From contig OY970217.1 of assembly GCA_963713965.1 (NCBI GenBank), positions 1,178,001 through 1,242,000 on the forward strand: 64,000 bases of DNA. The letters run 5' to 3'. The notes beneath the pieces are model-generated. The model was not told the DNA's origin and searched no databases. It saw nothing but the letters and a program-made list of their open reading frames with translations. Every line of letters starts with the position of its first letter. Position 1 is the first letter of the stretch. The translations under genes and the position numbers were made by a program. This document shows positions 16,664 through 26,102 of this stretch, one piece after another. This DNA comes from CALAGB01 sp963713965 (GTDB lineage Bacteria; Chloroflexota; Chloroflexia; Thermomicrobiales; Thermomicrobiaceae).

Positions 16664-19600
16664 TCAGGCCGCGGACGGCCGGTGGCCATGCGGTCCTATG
16701 TGCTGGTAGAGATACGCGCTGATCAGCAGTAGCACCCCAAGCCCGATGAACGAGAGGACACGATAGGCCGCGTCGAGGGACGCCAGGTCGTATACGAAGA
16801 CCTTGGCCGTCACCACTGCGAGAAGTGCCAGGCCCGCCAGCCGCAGCTCCCCGCGGTCACGCCACAATCCAATCACCAACGCAACTCCGCCGAGCGCCGC
16901 CCAGAGGATTGAAAGCGCTACCTGAGCCTGTTTTTGGAGTTCTTCGAGAGCTGTCGCTCCACCAACCCGACGTTGGAAGTCATCGACAACGCCGATCGAC
17001 ACCAGATAGACGAAGCTGACGCCAGCGAGTAGCCAGAACGCGGTTGTGAGGCGCCGATCCTCGTAGACGCGGGTGAACAGGATCAGGAGCAGCACGATTG
17101 AGCCGATCGCGGCGGTTGCCCCGCTCCAGAAGAGCGGATGATCAACGCTGCTGGAGGCTCGTACGACGAGACGCATCGGTTGAGCCGTATCGGTCAACAC
17201 CCACAGCACGTTCAGAGCGAGCATCACGATGCTGAATCGTGTGTAGCGTTTGATCCCCTGTGGATCCAGCCGCACCAATCCCAATGATATCGACGCCAGA
17301 ACCGACCAAATGACCACGTTTGCCGCTGTATCAACCTCAAATGGCACCAACCAGGCGGCCAGCGCGAATGCCGTCGTCGTCGTTCTTCGACGACTTTGCG
17401 GGTTTGTCGCCAGGAAGCCGGCCGCCACGAACGCGACGATTACCATCGCGACGGCAGCAGTGGCACGATCCCAGAATGGGGTCCCGAGGTACTGGATCGA
17501 GTCGAGACGTTTCAGTGAAACATCGAATGCCACGAGGTGAGCGATTGCCAGCCCTGCCGCGGACAATCCGGCAAGGGCTATTGCTCGCACCACGCCAAAG
17601 GCCAACAGGGAGTCGGTCGGATCTGGGATATCGACTCGTGCCTGAACGATTCGTTGGTCGACACCATACAGAGTTGCGAACAAAACCGACCACGCCCCGA
17701 CGAGCAACCATCCCGACGTTTCGAACGGCAGCGCATACATGACGAGTCCGGCGCCGATCGCCGTGACCGGAATCCCGAGACTCCAGCGACGCCCGAAGTA
17801 GATGGAGACTGCCAGCGCCGCCAGGATGAACCCCAATGCTGCGCCATGTCCGTTCAGGAACGGCCAGTTGTAGTTCGAGGCTTGGTCAACCGTGTTCAAC
17901 GGGTATTCGAAGGTGAACAAGTGTCCAAGTGCCATGCCTATCGCCGACAGACCTACGAGCGCCAACGAGCGCACGCCGATGAAGCTCATGATGTTGTCAG
18001 TTGGCCTCGGGACACTAACTCGCGACTGCACGATTCGGCGGTCAAAGCCATACAACATCACGAACAACACAGACCACGCCCCGACGAGCAGCCATCCTGA
18101 CGTTTCGAAGGGCAGTGCGTACAGCACCAAAAGACTGCCAACCGCCGCGGCTGGAATCCCAATTTCCCAGCGACGCACGAAGTAGATAGAGACCGCCAAT
18201 GCGGCCAGGATGAACGTCAGGGTCGTGCCATTCTCGTTCAGGAACGGCCATGTGGATCCGGATGACTGTTCGATCGTGTCGAGCGGATACTCGAAGAGAA
18301 TCAGGTGACCGATCGCCACAATGCCGAGCGCGAGCGACATCAGCCCGCTATATCCATGCTTGCGGTTGGTATAGACCCACGCAAGCGCGGCGGCCTCTGC
18401 CGCCCATCCGATGGGCACCGGAGGACCGCCAAATTGCACAGGCAAGGCCATGCTGGCGGCCGCGATACCGGTGCCGAACGCCAGCATGCCAAACGGGTGA
18501 TGATCTCCACGCCGCAGCAGGAAGTAACCTCCGAGAACCAGATACGCGGCTGCGAGGGCCACCAGGAACGGCGCGCGTCCCCACTCGACATCTCCCCGAA
18601 GCAGATAGAAGCCCCAGCCCACGATGAAGGCGGCATTTGCCACCAACAAGGTCGTGGATGTGACGCTCAACCGTTGACGAGGCACGCGGAACTCCTCGCC
18701 TCCGGCCGCTACGGCGTTGAGCAGCCAGAACGCGGCCAGCGCGGCCAATCCAGCCCACAACGCCACGTCCCCGTGCACGAAGTCGCTGACCTGCGGGGCA
18801 GCGAGCAAGAACGCGATACTCGGGAGCCAATTCCAGGTCCGGTAGAGAGCCACGATCGTCGTGCCGATGAGCGCGGCGGACAGAAAGGCGATGGTCGTGG
18901 CGGACGGTGCGGCGTCCAGCACGATCGGGGCGCTCAATGCCGTAACCAGTCCATAGGCGGCAATGAACTGCGAGTTCGCGCGGATCGCGATGACTGCGGC
19001 TGCAACCGCGCTTATCAGCGCTCCGGCAAGGCCGATCTCCACCGCGAACAGATCGTAGTGGACGGTTCCGGCGAAGAAGGAGAGCGAAAGAACGCCCAGA
19101 CCGACCGGAGTCAGCACGTGGCCGAACAGCCGGTCACGCTTCTCGAACGCCAGTCCACCGCCAAAGACGAGCACCGCACCAGCGACCAGACCGATGGTCA
19201 CACGCCCAGTAGGCCCGATCCAGCCTCGGCTGAACGCCAGGCTCAAAAAGAAGATCGCGCCGATGATCAACGCCAGCCCGCCGATCCAGGCGAGGAGCCG
19301 CCCCGTGACACGTTCCTCGAGTTCGCCGAACGACGTGAACTGCGGCATCATATCCCGTTCACGTTTCTTACTCGGGCGAGCCGTGAGAAGTTGTTGCGTC
19401 GTGCGAAGTTCGGGCCGGGGGACCTTTCTTTCCGTCGGCATGGTGGCTTGCGGACGAGCGCGCTGGGTGATCTGGGGAGCCGGTTCGCGCTGCGGAGTTT
19501 GCGCTACATGCTTTTCAACCGTCGTGACAGGTTTGGTTGGCTCGGCTTCAACAGTCTTCGACACCCCTCCAATCTGAGCCTCAATCCGTGAGAGACGCTC

Positions 19601-19678
19601 ACTCAGGAGATCGACTTTGGATTCGAGGTCGTCGAGCCTCGGCCCGATGTTTCGTTCATACCGATGTTTCTCAGCCAT
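16664..19678 (-). CDS. giant DUF2339 multi-pass membrane protein
   Basis: 1004 residues. It has an N-terminal coiled coil (LDDLESKVDLLSERLSRIEAQI), a Pro/Gln/Thr-rich linker, then about 25-30 hydrophobic segments starting at LLAWIGGLALIIGAIFFLSL, the recognisable entry to DUF2339 (COG5373). The function of this family is unknown; proposals involve envelope or glycan biology. Two adjacent 128-residue units (about 490-745) are near-identical, sharing for example YALPFETSGWLLVGAWSVLF. A third, more divergent unit follows. It is larger than many family members because of this duplication. It is convergent with the zinc-ribbon gene. Confidence 0.88.
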   Translation of the reverse strand: MAEKHRYERNIGPRLDDLESKVDLLSERLSRIEAQIGGVSKTVEAEPTKPVTTVEKHVAQTPQREPAPQITQRARPQATMPTERKVPRPELRTTQQLLTARPSKKRERDMMPQFTSFGELEERVTGRLLAWIGGLALIIGAIFFLSLAFSRGWIGPTGRVTIGLVAGAVLVFGGGLAFEKRDRLFGHVLTPVGLGVLSLSFFAGTVHYDLFAVEIGLAGALISAVAAAVIAIRANSQFIAAYGLVTALSAPIVLDAAPSATTIAFLSAALIGTTIVALYRTWNWLPSIAFLLAAPQVSDFVHGDVALWAGLAALAAFWLLNAVAAGGEEFRVPRQRLSVTSTTLLVANAAFIVGWGFYLLRGDVEWGRAPFLVALAAAYLVLGGYFLLRRGDHHPFGMLAFGTGIAAASMALPVQFGGPPVPIGWAAEAAALAWVYTNRKHGYSGLMSLALGIVAIGHLILFEYPLDTIEQSSGSTWPFLNENGTTLTFILAALAVSIYFVRRWEIGIPAAAVGSLLVLYALPFETSGWLLVGAWSVLFVMLYGFDRRIVQSRVSVPRPTDNIMSFIGVRSLALVGLSAIGMALGHLFTFEYPLNTVDQASNYNWPFLNGHGAALGFILAALAVSIYFGRRWSLGIPVTAIGAGLVMYALPFETSGWLLVGAWSVLFATLYGVDQRIVQARVDIPDPTDSLLAFGVVRAIALAGLSAAGLAIAHLVAFDVSLKRLDSIQYLGTPFWDRATAAVAMVIVAFVAAGFLATNPQSRRRTTTTAFALAAWLVPFEVDTAANVVIWSVLASISLGLVRLDPQGIKRYTRFSIVMLALNVLWVLTDTAQPMRLVVRASSSVDHPLFWSGATAAIGSIVLLLILFTRVYEDRRLTTAFWLLAGVSFVYLVSIGVVDDFQRRVGGATALEELQKQAQVALSILWAALGGVALVIGLWRDRGELRLAGLALLAVVTAKVFVYDLASLDAAYRVLSFIGLGVLLLISAYLYQHIGPHGHRPSAA
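17550..18330. repeat. tandem 384-bp duplication inside the DUF2339 gene
   Basis: Equivalent positions in the two units are 384 bp apart. For example, the stretch GACGTTTCGAA in both copies is flanked by the conserved CCACGCCCCGACGAGCA, starting at about 17693 and 18077. 384 bp is 128 codons, so the duplication keeps the frame and adds a fixed set of membrane helices. Identity is high but not complete, so the copies have begun to diverge. Confidence 0.75.
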
Positions 19679-20043
19679 GGCTGGCTCCGATCAGCGTGGA
19701 CACGGACCGACGGGAGTGATCGAGGCGTCGGGAAGGGGCATTGATGTGGCACGAATTCGGCCGCAATCGGACCGAGATCTTGAACGGCCGGCCATGAGTG
19801 ACCATTGCTGACGCCCTCACTATCTGTGACAAAGAGCGCCCACGCGTCGGTGCAATCGTCTATGGATCTAGTTTATGAGAAAACGCGCCCAAATTGAACG
19901 ATGGGGGCGCAACAGTTTCGTGCCAGAATTGCCAAAACTGTGAGCGGAAACCAGGCGGACACAGGAGATGCGTCCAGAAAAAGTCCGGGAGCACCTGGTG
20001 TGCTCCCGCAGCGTCATCTTGGAACTCCAGACAGCGAATCCAG
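19679..20043. other. 365-bp spacer between DUF2339 and the pyruvate dehydrogenase operon
   Basis: No gene. It holds the leader or promoter region of the DUF2339 gene on the left and the terminator of the pyruvate dehydrogenase operon at 19986-20008 on the right. Confidence 0.6.
19986..20008 (-). terminator. terminator of the pyruvate dehydrogenase operon
   Basis: A 9-bp perfect stem, CGGGAGCAC (19986-19994) and GTGCTCCCG (20000-20008), with loop CTGGT. For leftward transcription it is followed by a U-rich tract (GGACTTTTTC). It sits 35 bp after the stop of the E2 gene. Confidence 0.8.
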
Positions 20044-21372
20044 CTAGCTCACCAACAGCAGCATCGGAGTCTCGAGCAAGCGCTTCACTTCCTGCATGAA
20101 CCGCGACACTTCCGCGCCGTCAGTGACCCGATGATCGGCCGCGACGGTCACCATCATGGTGTCGACCGGCTTGAACTGGCCGTCCATGAAGACCGGCTCC
20201 TTCTTCACCGTGCCAACCGACAGAATGGCTGCCTGCGGAGGATTGATCACCGCCTGGAAGTGTTCGACGCCAAACATCCCCAGATTGCTGATAGTGAAGG
20301 TGCCGCCCTGGTATTCCTCGGGCGTCAGGCCGCCCTCGCGGGCGCGCTTGGCCAGATCCTTCATCATCGCCGCGATCTCGCCCAACGGCTTACGATCGGC
20401 CTCCGGGATGAACGGGCTGATCAGTCCCGTCTCGATGGCAATGGCGTTGTTGATGTCGATACGCTTGTAGACGCGCACCTGATCGCCGGCGTAGGCCGCA
20501 TTTAGCATCGGGAACTTGCGTAGTGCGAGAGCCGTCGCCTTCACGATCAGATCATTGATCGAGACCTGCTGCGGCTGCTCCACTTCAGCGTTGATCTGCT
20601 CGCGAAGCTCCAGTGCTTTGCTCATCTCGATGGCCATCGAGATGTAGATGTGCGGCGCCTGCTGGAAGCTCTCGGACATACGACGAGCGATCGTCTTGCG
20701 GATACGCGACAGATCGCGCAGTTCGAAGTCGGGCGCGCCAATCGGGACAGGCTGCGCCTGTGGCATTGGCTGAGTTGCCGGCTCTTGAGCGGGAGCGCTC
20801 GGCGCCGCGGCGGGAGCCACCTGCGGCTGGCCGATCAACGGCATCACGTCAACCTTGATGATGCGCCCGCCAGGGCCAGTGCCTCGCACATGGCTGAGGT
20901 CGATGCCATGCTCCGCTGCCAGCCGTCGCACCAAAGGCGACGCGCGCACACGTTCGCCGGGGGCACGATCGATGACTTGATCCTGCGGCTGAGCCTGCTG
21001 GTTCGGCGAGGCCGCCACGGGCTGGCTCACCGCGCTGGTCACCGGCTCCTGCGTCTCGGCCTGAGCCGGTGGCGCCGCTTTCGGCGCGGACTGGGGCTCC
21101 TTGCCGTTCAGATCAGGCAGATCCAGTGGCTCGTCGGCACTGCCGATGATGGCAATTGCTTCTCCCACGGGGACAGTCTGTCCCTCGGTCACCAGGTGCT
21201 TGCGCACCACGCCGCTGTCAAATGATTCGATTTCGAGATTGACCTTGTCGGTCTCGATCTCCGCGATGGGCTCACCGCGCTCGACCTCTTCGCCCTCTTG
21301 CTTGAGCCAGCGAAGTAAGGTCCCCGCATCCATGTCATAGCCCATCTGGGGCATCACCAGGGTCTTGGCCAT
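20044..21372 (-). CDS. pdhC: dihydrolipoamide acetyltransferase, E2 of the pyruvate dehydrogenase complex
   Basis: 442 residues; transfers the acetyl group from lipoamide to CoA. The lipoyl domain occupies residues 1-78, with Lys43 in EIETDKVNLE. A Pro/Ala/Gln-rich linker follows, then the peripheral-subunit-binding domain (RASPLVRRLAAEHGIDLSHV, about 143-178), a second linker, and the catalytic domain ending in HRVTDGAEV with His414 and Asp418. It has one lipoyl domain only. It is the third gene of E1 alpha - E1 beta - E2. The E3 gene is not in this window. A branched-chain or acetoin-type complex cannot be fully excluded from E2 alone. Confidence 0.93.
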   Translation of the reverse strand: MAKTLVMPQMGYDMDAGTLLRWLKQEGEEVERGEPIAEIETDKVNLEIESFDSGVVRKHLVTEGQTVPVGEAIAIIGSADEPLDLPDLNGKEPQSAPKAAPPAQAETQEPVTSAVSQPVAASPNQQAQPQDQVIDRAPGERVRASPLVRRLAAEHGIDLSHVRGTGPGGRIIKVDVMPLIGQPQVAPAAAPSAPAQEPATQPMPQAQPVPIGAPDFELRDLSRIRKTIARRMSESFQQAPHIYISMAIEMSKALELREQINAEVEQPQQVSINDLIVKATALALRKFPMLNAAYAGDQVRVYKRIDINNAIAIETGLISPFIPEADRKPLGEIAAMMKDLAKRAREGGLTPEEYQGGTFTISNLGMFGVEHFQAVINPPQAAILSVGTVKKEPVFMDGQFKPVDTMMVTVAADHRVTDGAEVSRFMQEVKRLLETPMLLLVS

Positions 21373-21448
21373 CCGTCGCTCCTCCGCCTTTGTCGTTTCA
21401 AGCGTCGCAACCCACCACCGTTTTGAAGCGGCAGGTCAGGCACCGGTG

Positions 21449-22444
21449 CTAACCGACCGGCGCGAGATCTCGCGCGAGGACGTCCTTGACCGCCTGGACG
21501 ACGTGTCCCTTGTCCGGGAAGACGAGCCGCTCGAGGTTTTTCGCATATGGGACTGGAATTTCAAGGCTGCCGACCCGGGCGATCGGTGCATCGAGGTAGT
21601 CGAAAGCCTTCTCCTGGACCGCCGCCGCGATTTCCGCGCCGACTCCAAGGGTCCGCCAGCTCTCCTCGACCGTCACCAGGTGGTTGGTCTTCTTGACCGA
21701 CTCAATCACGGTATCGACATCGAGCGGGCGCAGCACACGCATGTCGATGACTTCGGCGTTGATGCCCTCTTTGGCCAACTCTTCGGCCGCACCCATGGCG
21801 AGATAGTAGCCGCGCGACCAGGAGACGAGCGTGACGTCGGCTCCTTCTCGGCGGACTTCGGCGCCTTCCATCGGCAGAATCAGCTCGCCCTCTTCGACTT
21901 CGCCCTGGTTGCGGTAGATCAACGAATGCTCGATGAACATCACCGGGTCATTGCCACGAATCGCCGCCTTGAGGAAGCCCTTGGCGTCGCGCGGAGTGGC
22001 CGGCATAACCACACGCAGGCCAGGCACGTGTGCGTACCAACCCTCGAACGTCTGCGAGTGGGTGGCACCAAGCTGGCCCCAACCGGACGCCGTGCGCACC
22101 ACAATTGGCGCGGTGAAGGTGCCGCTGAACATGTAATGCAGTTTGGCCGCGTGGTTCACGATCTGATCGATCGCCAGCAGACTGAAGTTGATCGTCATCA
22201 GTTCGACGATCGGCCGCAGCCCACCCATGGCGGCGCCAACGGCAGCACCGACGATGCCGAGCTCGGAGATCGGCGTGTCGCGAACGCGTTTGCGTCCGTA
22301 TTCCTCGAGCAGACCGCGCGTGACCACGTACGATCCCCCGTAGGCGCCAATATCCTCGCCCATCAGGAAGACCCGCTCGTCGCGGTCCATCTCCTCGTGC
22401 AACGCTTCGCGCAGAGCGTCGCGATATGTGATCTGACGTGCCAT
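21449..22444 (-). CDS. pdhB: pyruvate dehydrogenase E1 component, beta subunit
   Basis: 331 residues; transketolase-like subunit that pairs with E1 alpha to bind thiamine diphosphate. It begins MARQITYRDALREALHEEM, and the segment GEDIGAYGGSYVVTRGLLEEYG, the ELGIVGAAVGAAMGG strip and the C-terminal EIPVPYAKNLERLVFPD are all classical for PdhB. The E1 alpha stop lies 29 bp upstream and the E2 start 76 bp downstream, so the three genes form one operon. Confidence 0.95.
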   Translation of the reverse strand: MARQITYRDALREALHEEMDRDERVFLMGEDIGAYGGSYVVTRGLLEEYGRKRVRDTPISELGIVGAAVGAAMGGLRPIVELMTINFSLLAIDQIVNHAAKLHYMFSGTFTAPIVVRTASGWGQLGATHSQTFEGWYAHVPGLRVVMPATPRDAKGFLKAAIRGNDPVMFIEHSLIYRNQGEVEEGELILPMEGAEVRREGADVTLVSWSRGYYLAMGAAEELAKEGINAEVIDMRVLRPLDVDTVIESVKKTNHLVTVEESWRTLGVGAEIAAAVQEKAFDYLDAPIARVGSLEIPVPYAKNLERLVFPDKGHVVQAVKDVLARDLAPVG

Positions 22445-22473
22445 CGATTAAGACTTCCTGACCGTGCTCTACG

Positions 22474-23484
22474 CTAGCGTTCGGCACTCGAATCGGCGTA
22501 AATGAACTCAGCAAGCGTGGAAGGATCGGGCGCCGGGCTATCTTCAGCGAACTGCACGGCTTCCTCGATCTCCGCGTTCACATCAGCATCGATCTGATCG
22601 AACTGTTCCTGCGTGGCGACGCCGTCAGCCAAGAGTTTGTCGCGGAACAGCACGATTGGATCGTTCTTGCGGAACCGCTCGACTTCATCTTTCGACCGAT
22701 ACGATTCCGGATCAGCCATGGAGTGGCCACGGTAGCGGTAGGTCAGTGATTCGAGCAGAAACGGTCCGTTACCGGAGCGGCAATGGTCGAGCGCCTTCTT
22801 CATAGCTTCACGCACAGCCAGGAGGTCCTGACCGTCAACGCGCGCCGCTTCGATGTCATACGCCATCGCTTTGCGCGACATGTCCTGCACTGCGGATACA
22901 TACTCGACCGCCGTACCCATGCCGTACAGGTTGTTCTCTACCAGGAAGACGACCGGTAGCTTCCATACGGAGGCCAGGTTGGCAGCTTCATGGAAGGCAC
23001 CTGCGTTGGTCGCGCCATCGCCGAAGATGCAGACGACGACATAGCCCTTGTCCATGTACTGGCTGGCCAGCGCGAGTCCCGTCGCCAGCGGAATGTGTCC
23101 GGCAACGATCGCGTAACCACCCCAGAAATTCTTGCTGACGTCGCTGAAGTGCATCGATCCGCCGCGACCATGCGTCACCCCGGTCGACTTGCCGAAGAGC
23201 TCGGCCATGCCAGCTTTCGGCGAGATTCCGCGAGCCAACGCGTAGCCGTGATCGCGATAGTGGGTGATCAGGTGATCCCGATCCTCCATCGCGGAGATCG
23301 CGCCAACTCCGGTTGCTTCCTCACCGATGTAGAGGTGAAGGAATCCGGCGATGCGACCACGTGCATACTGCTCGGCCGCGTTCTCTTCAAAGACGCGAAT
23401 CTGTACCATCTTGCGATAGAGCGCGAGCAGCTCATCTTTCTCCAACGCAAGCTCTTTCGTGCGACTGCGACCAGAGCTTGTCAT
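22474..23484 (-). CDS. pdhA: pyruvate dehydrogenase E1 component, alpha subunit
   Basis: 336 residues; decarboxylates pyruvate with thiamine diphosphate. The ThDP/Mg motif starts GDGATNAGAFHEAANLA and ends in VENNLYGMGT, the GDG...NN pattern. GRGGSMHFSD and YRYRGHSMADPESYR (the loop that carries regulatory serines in other organisms) are also present. First gene of the leftward operon; a TACAAT box at 23680-23685 on the minus strand is the possible promoter. Confidence 0.95.
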   Translation of the reverse strand: MTSSGRSRTKELALEKDELLALYRKMVQIRVFEENAAEQYARGRIAGFLHLYIGEEATGVGAISAMEDRDHLITHYRDHGYALARGISPKAGMAELFGKSTGVTHGRGGSMHFSDVSKNFWGGYAIVAGHIPLATGLALASQYMDKGYVVVCIFGDGATNAGAFHEAANLASVWKLPVVFLVENNLYGMGTAVEYVSAVQDMSRKAMAYDIEAARVDGQDLLAVREAMKKALDHCRSGNGPFLLESLTYRYRGHSMADPESYRSKDEVERFRKNDPIVLFRDKLLADGVATQEQFDQIDADVNAEIEEAVQFAEDSPAPDPSTLAEFIYADSSAER

Positions 23485-23785
23485 ACACTACGCCTCCCGA
23501 CTAATGTCAAAGCGAACCTACAGCAATTGGAACGGCGTAGGTGCAGCGCTTGGCAGGTTCCACTCGTTGGCCGCGCAAGTCATCGTCACCGTTCTACTTA
23601 CTCTCAACAATCCTGTCGCGCGAAATCCATTCAACCCACAGTTTGCAGGCGCGAACAGACAAGAACACCCCAGTCTGGCATTGTACCCAAGCCCGCGCCC
23701 CTGTTCCACCGATCTACGTCACAATTCCGCGACGTTTCGATCATATTTCGCCACAATCGAACGTCATGCCTCTCACGTGGAGCCG
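23485..23785. other. 301-bp leader region of the pyruvate dehydrogenase operon
   Basis: No convincing gene. On the minus strand TACAAT (23685 to 23680) forms a -10-like box about 195 bp before the pdhA start; its -35 is poor. The long leader could hold control elements, but I see no known riboswitch core. Confidence 0.4.
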
Positions 23786-24283
23786 TCAGGAAGTTCCGAG
23801 CTTATAGCCGAACCTGCGCAACAACCCTTGGCGCGCGGCAACGTCCGCCGTAGATTCAACGCCCAGAGGCTTGAGACCATCCGCTACTCCCAGCACCGCG
23901 CGAGCGTCACCTGTGTCAGCCAGGATCACCTCGACTGGATTGGCGGTCGCGCAGAAGATGCTGCAGACCTCTTGGACGGCCTTCACGGCGGGCAGCACGT
24001 TGATCGGGAACGCATCCCGCAAGAAGATCAGGAAGCAATGCCCAGCCGAGATGCCCATCAGATTCCTCGCGGCCAGGTCGATCAGCTCGTCGTCGGTTCC
24101 GCTAACGCGCACCAGTCGATCGCCTGACGCCTCGCTGAAGGCCAGGCCGAATTTGAGGTTCGGAACCGAACCTGCCAGCGCCTCGTGCAGATCCTCCACC
24201 GTCTTGATGAAATGACTTTGCCCGAAGATCAGATTGAGGTCGTCCGGTTTCTCGATCGCGTAGCTCGTCAGCTCGATCGACAT
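23786..24283 (-). CDS. adenosine-specific kinase family protein (COG1839)
   Basis: 165 residues, full family length. It starts MSIELTSYAIEKPDDLNLIFGQSHFIKTVEDLHEAL, and HCFLIFLRDAFPINVLPAVKAVQEVCSIFCATANPVEVI is the hallmark core of this small, mostly archaeal and thermophile-associated family. The biochemical role is poorly established beyond nucleoside binding or phosphorylation claims, so the name is by family only. It is monocistronic or could lead into the downstream pyruvate dehydrogenase operon, 300 bp away. It is divergent from pyruvate kinase. Confidence 0.85.
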   Translation of the reverse strand: MSIELTSYAIEKPDDLNLIFGQSHFIKTVEDLHEALAGSVPNLKFGLAFSEASGDRLVRVSGTDDELIDLAARNLMGISAGHCFLIFLRDAFPINVLPAVKAVQEVCSIFCATANPVEVILADTGDARAVLGVADGLKPLGVESTADVAARQGLLRRFGYKLGTS

Positions 24284-24649
24284 GTCCTACTCCCCGTGAC
24301 ACCGGCGCGACCGGAGTCTCTCTCGTCAATCACATACATCCGCTCGATATTCCGCACGGCTGTACGGCTCCCGACCGTATCCTAGACTGCCCCACTCCAT
24401 CCCTCAAGCAGATCGCGATGATTTCTGGTCTATAGAGTCACCGGGAGTGCTTGCTCCCACGGTTAGCTTATCTTATGACAATCGGTCGACCCGACCGATG
24501 ACGAGCGGTTGGGCGAAGGTTTTCCCGGTATCGACTGACGTGTCGTCCGTGTTCGCTCGTGGGCACGCGTGCGCTGTGCGCAGACCCCTGTGGTATCGTA
24601 AAACGTGATTCCGACAGTGAAGAACCGTACCTGCAGGAAGGCGGAACTG
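24284..24649. other. divergent control region of the adenosine kinase and pyruvate kinase genes
   Basis: 366 bp without a gene, carrying promoters for both directions. A perfect 8-bp inverted repeat with a 3-nt spacer, ATCGGTCG-ACC-CGACCGAT (24481-24499), looks like an operator. A small GGGAG/CTCCC hairpin lies at about 24441-24457. Confidence 0.45.
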
Positions 24650-26080
24650 ATGGCCGGGCCAACCTCCAGGCGCAATGCAAAGATCGTCGCCACTATTGGG
24701 CCGGCTTCATGGGAAATCGAGCAGCTCAAGTCGCTGCTCGAGGCGGGCGTCAACGTCGTCCGCATCAACGCCGCGCACAACACGATTGACATTCGACGTG
24801 AGGTGGTGCGAACGATCCGCCGCGCCGCCGCCGAGACGGGGCACTGCATCGCCATCTTGCAGGACTTGGCCGGTCCCAAGCCACGCACTGGCCCGCTTCC
24901 GGACGGCGAGACGGTCTCTTTGCGACACGACCAGCCAGTTGAACTCGTCGCCGGAGACGATCGGCTCGAGCCGAATCGTATTTCGGTCGACGACCAAAAT
25001 CTGGTCGCCCAGCTCAAGGCGGGCGACCGCGTCCTGATCATGGACGGGCTCCTCGAGCTCATCGTCACGTCGCGTGACGGAGGCATAGTCCACGCACGCG
25101 TCGTTCGCGGCGGGCACTTGCGCGGCCGTCAGGGCGTAACCGTACCGGGCGCCAAGCCCCCACCGCGCAGGCTGACCCAGCAGGAAGCAGCCGACATCGC
25201 CTTCGCGGCCGAGGAGAACCTCGAGTACCTTGGTGTGAGCTTCGTCACATCTCCAGACGACATCCAGATGGTTCGCTCCGAACTCCACCGTCATGACGGA
25301 AAATGCGGCATCGTGGCCAAGATCGAGCGTCCGGAGGCGCTGGAAACACTGCATCAGATCGCGCACATCTCGGACGCCATCATGGTGGCTCGCGGCGACT
25401 TAGGCGTGCAGCTACCACCGGAAGAGGTCCCGATCGCACAGAAGCGCATCATCGCGGTGGCACGTCGACATGGAGCTCCGGTCATCACGGCCACGCAAAT
25501 GCTCGAATCGATGATCAATCAGCCGATTCCGACCCGAGCCGAGACGAGCGACGTGGCCAACGCCATACTTGACGGGACGGACGCCGTAATGCTCAGCGCG
25601 GAGACGGCCACCGGCGAGTTCCCTCTGGAAGCAGTTCAGATGATGAATCGTATCGTCACGGCGGTCGAGCGAGAGTTTCCACCAAATCGCTCTGAAAACG
25701 CGGATGGTCCGATCACCACGGCGTCCCTGATTGCCCGCGCGGCCGACGACATCGCTCGACGTGGTCCGCTGGTCAACCAGATCGCGGTCTTCACGCGCAG
25801 CGGTTTCTCGGCGCGCGAGGTAGCCCGCGAGCGACCAAACGTTCCGATCGTCGCGCTGACCAACAACGACTTCGTGGCACGTCAACTCTCTCTGGTCTGG
25901 GGCGTCACCTCGCTCGTTGCCCCGTTCTCGGACAACACGGAGCAGATGATCGATGACATGACGAGAAGACTGGTTCATTCCAACCACGCCGATTCCGGAC
26001 ACAATATTCTGTTCGTGGGAAGCCTGACCGCGTTCAACGAGCCAGGGCACACGAACCTGCTCCACATACGCGCCGTGTAA
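24650..26080 (+). CDS. pyk: pyruvate kinase
   Basis: Converts phosphoenolpyruvate and ADP to pyruvate and ATP. 476 residues from the ATG at 24650 (AGGAAGG eight bases upstream); a GTG 45 bp earlier is less likely. The catalytic core is intact: Lys224 and Glu226 in AKIERPE, ARGDLGV and ATQMLESM. The residues that bind the potassium ion in muscle enzyme are altered: the Ser in NFSH is Ala42 (RINAAH), the Thr after the conserved Asp is Leu73, and the Glu of KGPEIRTG is Lys77 (AGPKPRTG). The Glu-to-Lys change is known to mark potassium-independent pyruvate kinases. It is followed 23 bp downstream by ggt. Pyruvate dehydrogenase lies on the opposite strand nearby. Confidence 0.95.
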   Translation: MAGPTSRRNAKIVATIGPASWEIEQLKSLLEAGVNVVRINAAHNTIDIRREVVRTIRRAAAETGHCIAILQDLAGPKPRTGPLPDGETVSLRHDQPVELVAGDDRLEPNRISVDDQNLVAQLKAGDRVLIMDGLLELIVTSRDGGIVHARVVRGGHLRGRQGVTVPGAKPPPRRLTQQEAADIAFAAEENLEYLGVSFVTSPDDIQMVRSELHRHDGKCGIVAKIERPEALETLHQIAHISDAIMVARGDLGVQLPPEEVPIAQKRIIAVARRHGAPVITATQMLESMINQPIPTRAETSDVANAILDGTDAVMLSAETATGEFPLEAVQMMNRIVTAVEREFPPNRSENADGPITTASLIARAADDIARRGPLVNQIAVFTRSGFSAREVARERPNVPIVALTNNDFVARQLSLVWGVTSLVAPFSDNTEQMIDDMTRRLVHSNHADSGHNILFVGSLTAFNEPGHTNLLHIRAV

Positions 26081-26102
26081 ACGTCTGACGAAAGGGGATC
26101 AC

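Noticed and set aside
18305..19591. 428-residue open frame opposite the DUF2339 gene
   Set aside because: It is antisense to a clear membrane protein gene; its Arg/Gln/His-rich composition is that of the complementary strand of a high-GC gene.
21365..22477. 370-residue open frame opposite pdhB
   Set aside because: Antisense shadow of a certain gene; no domain.
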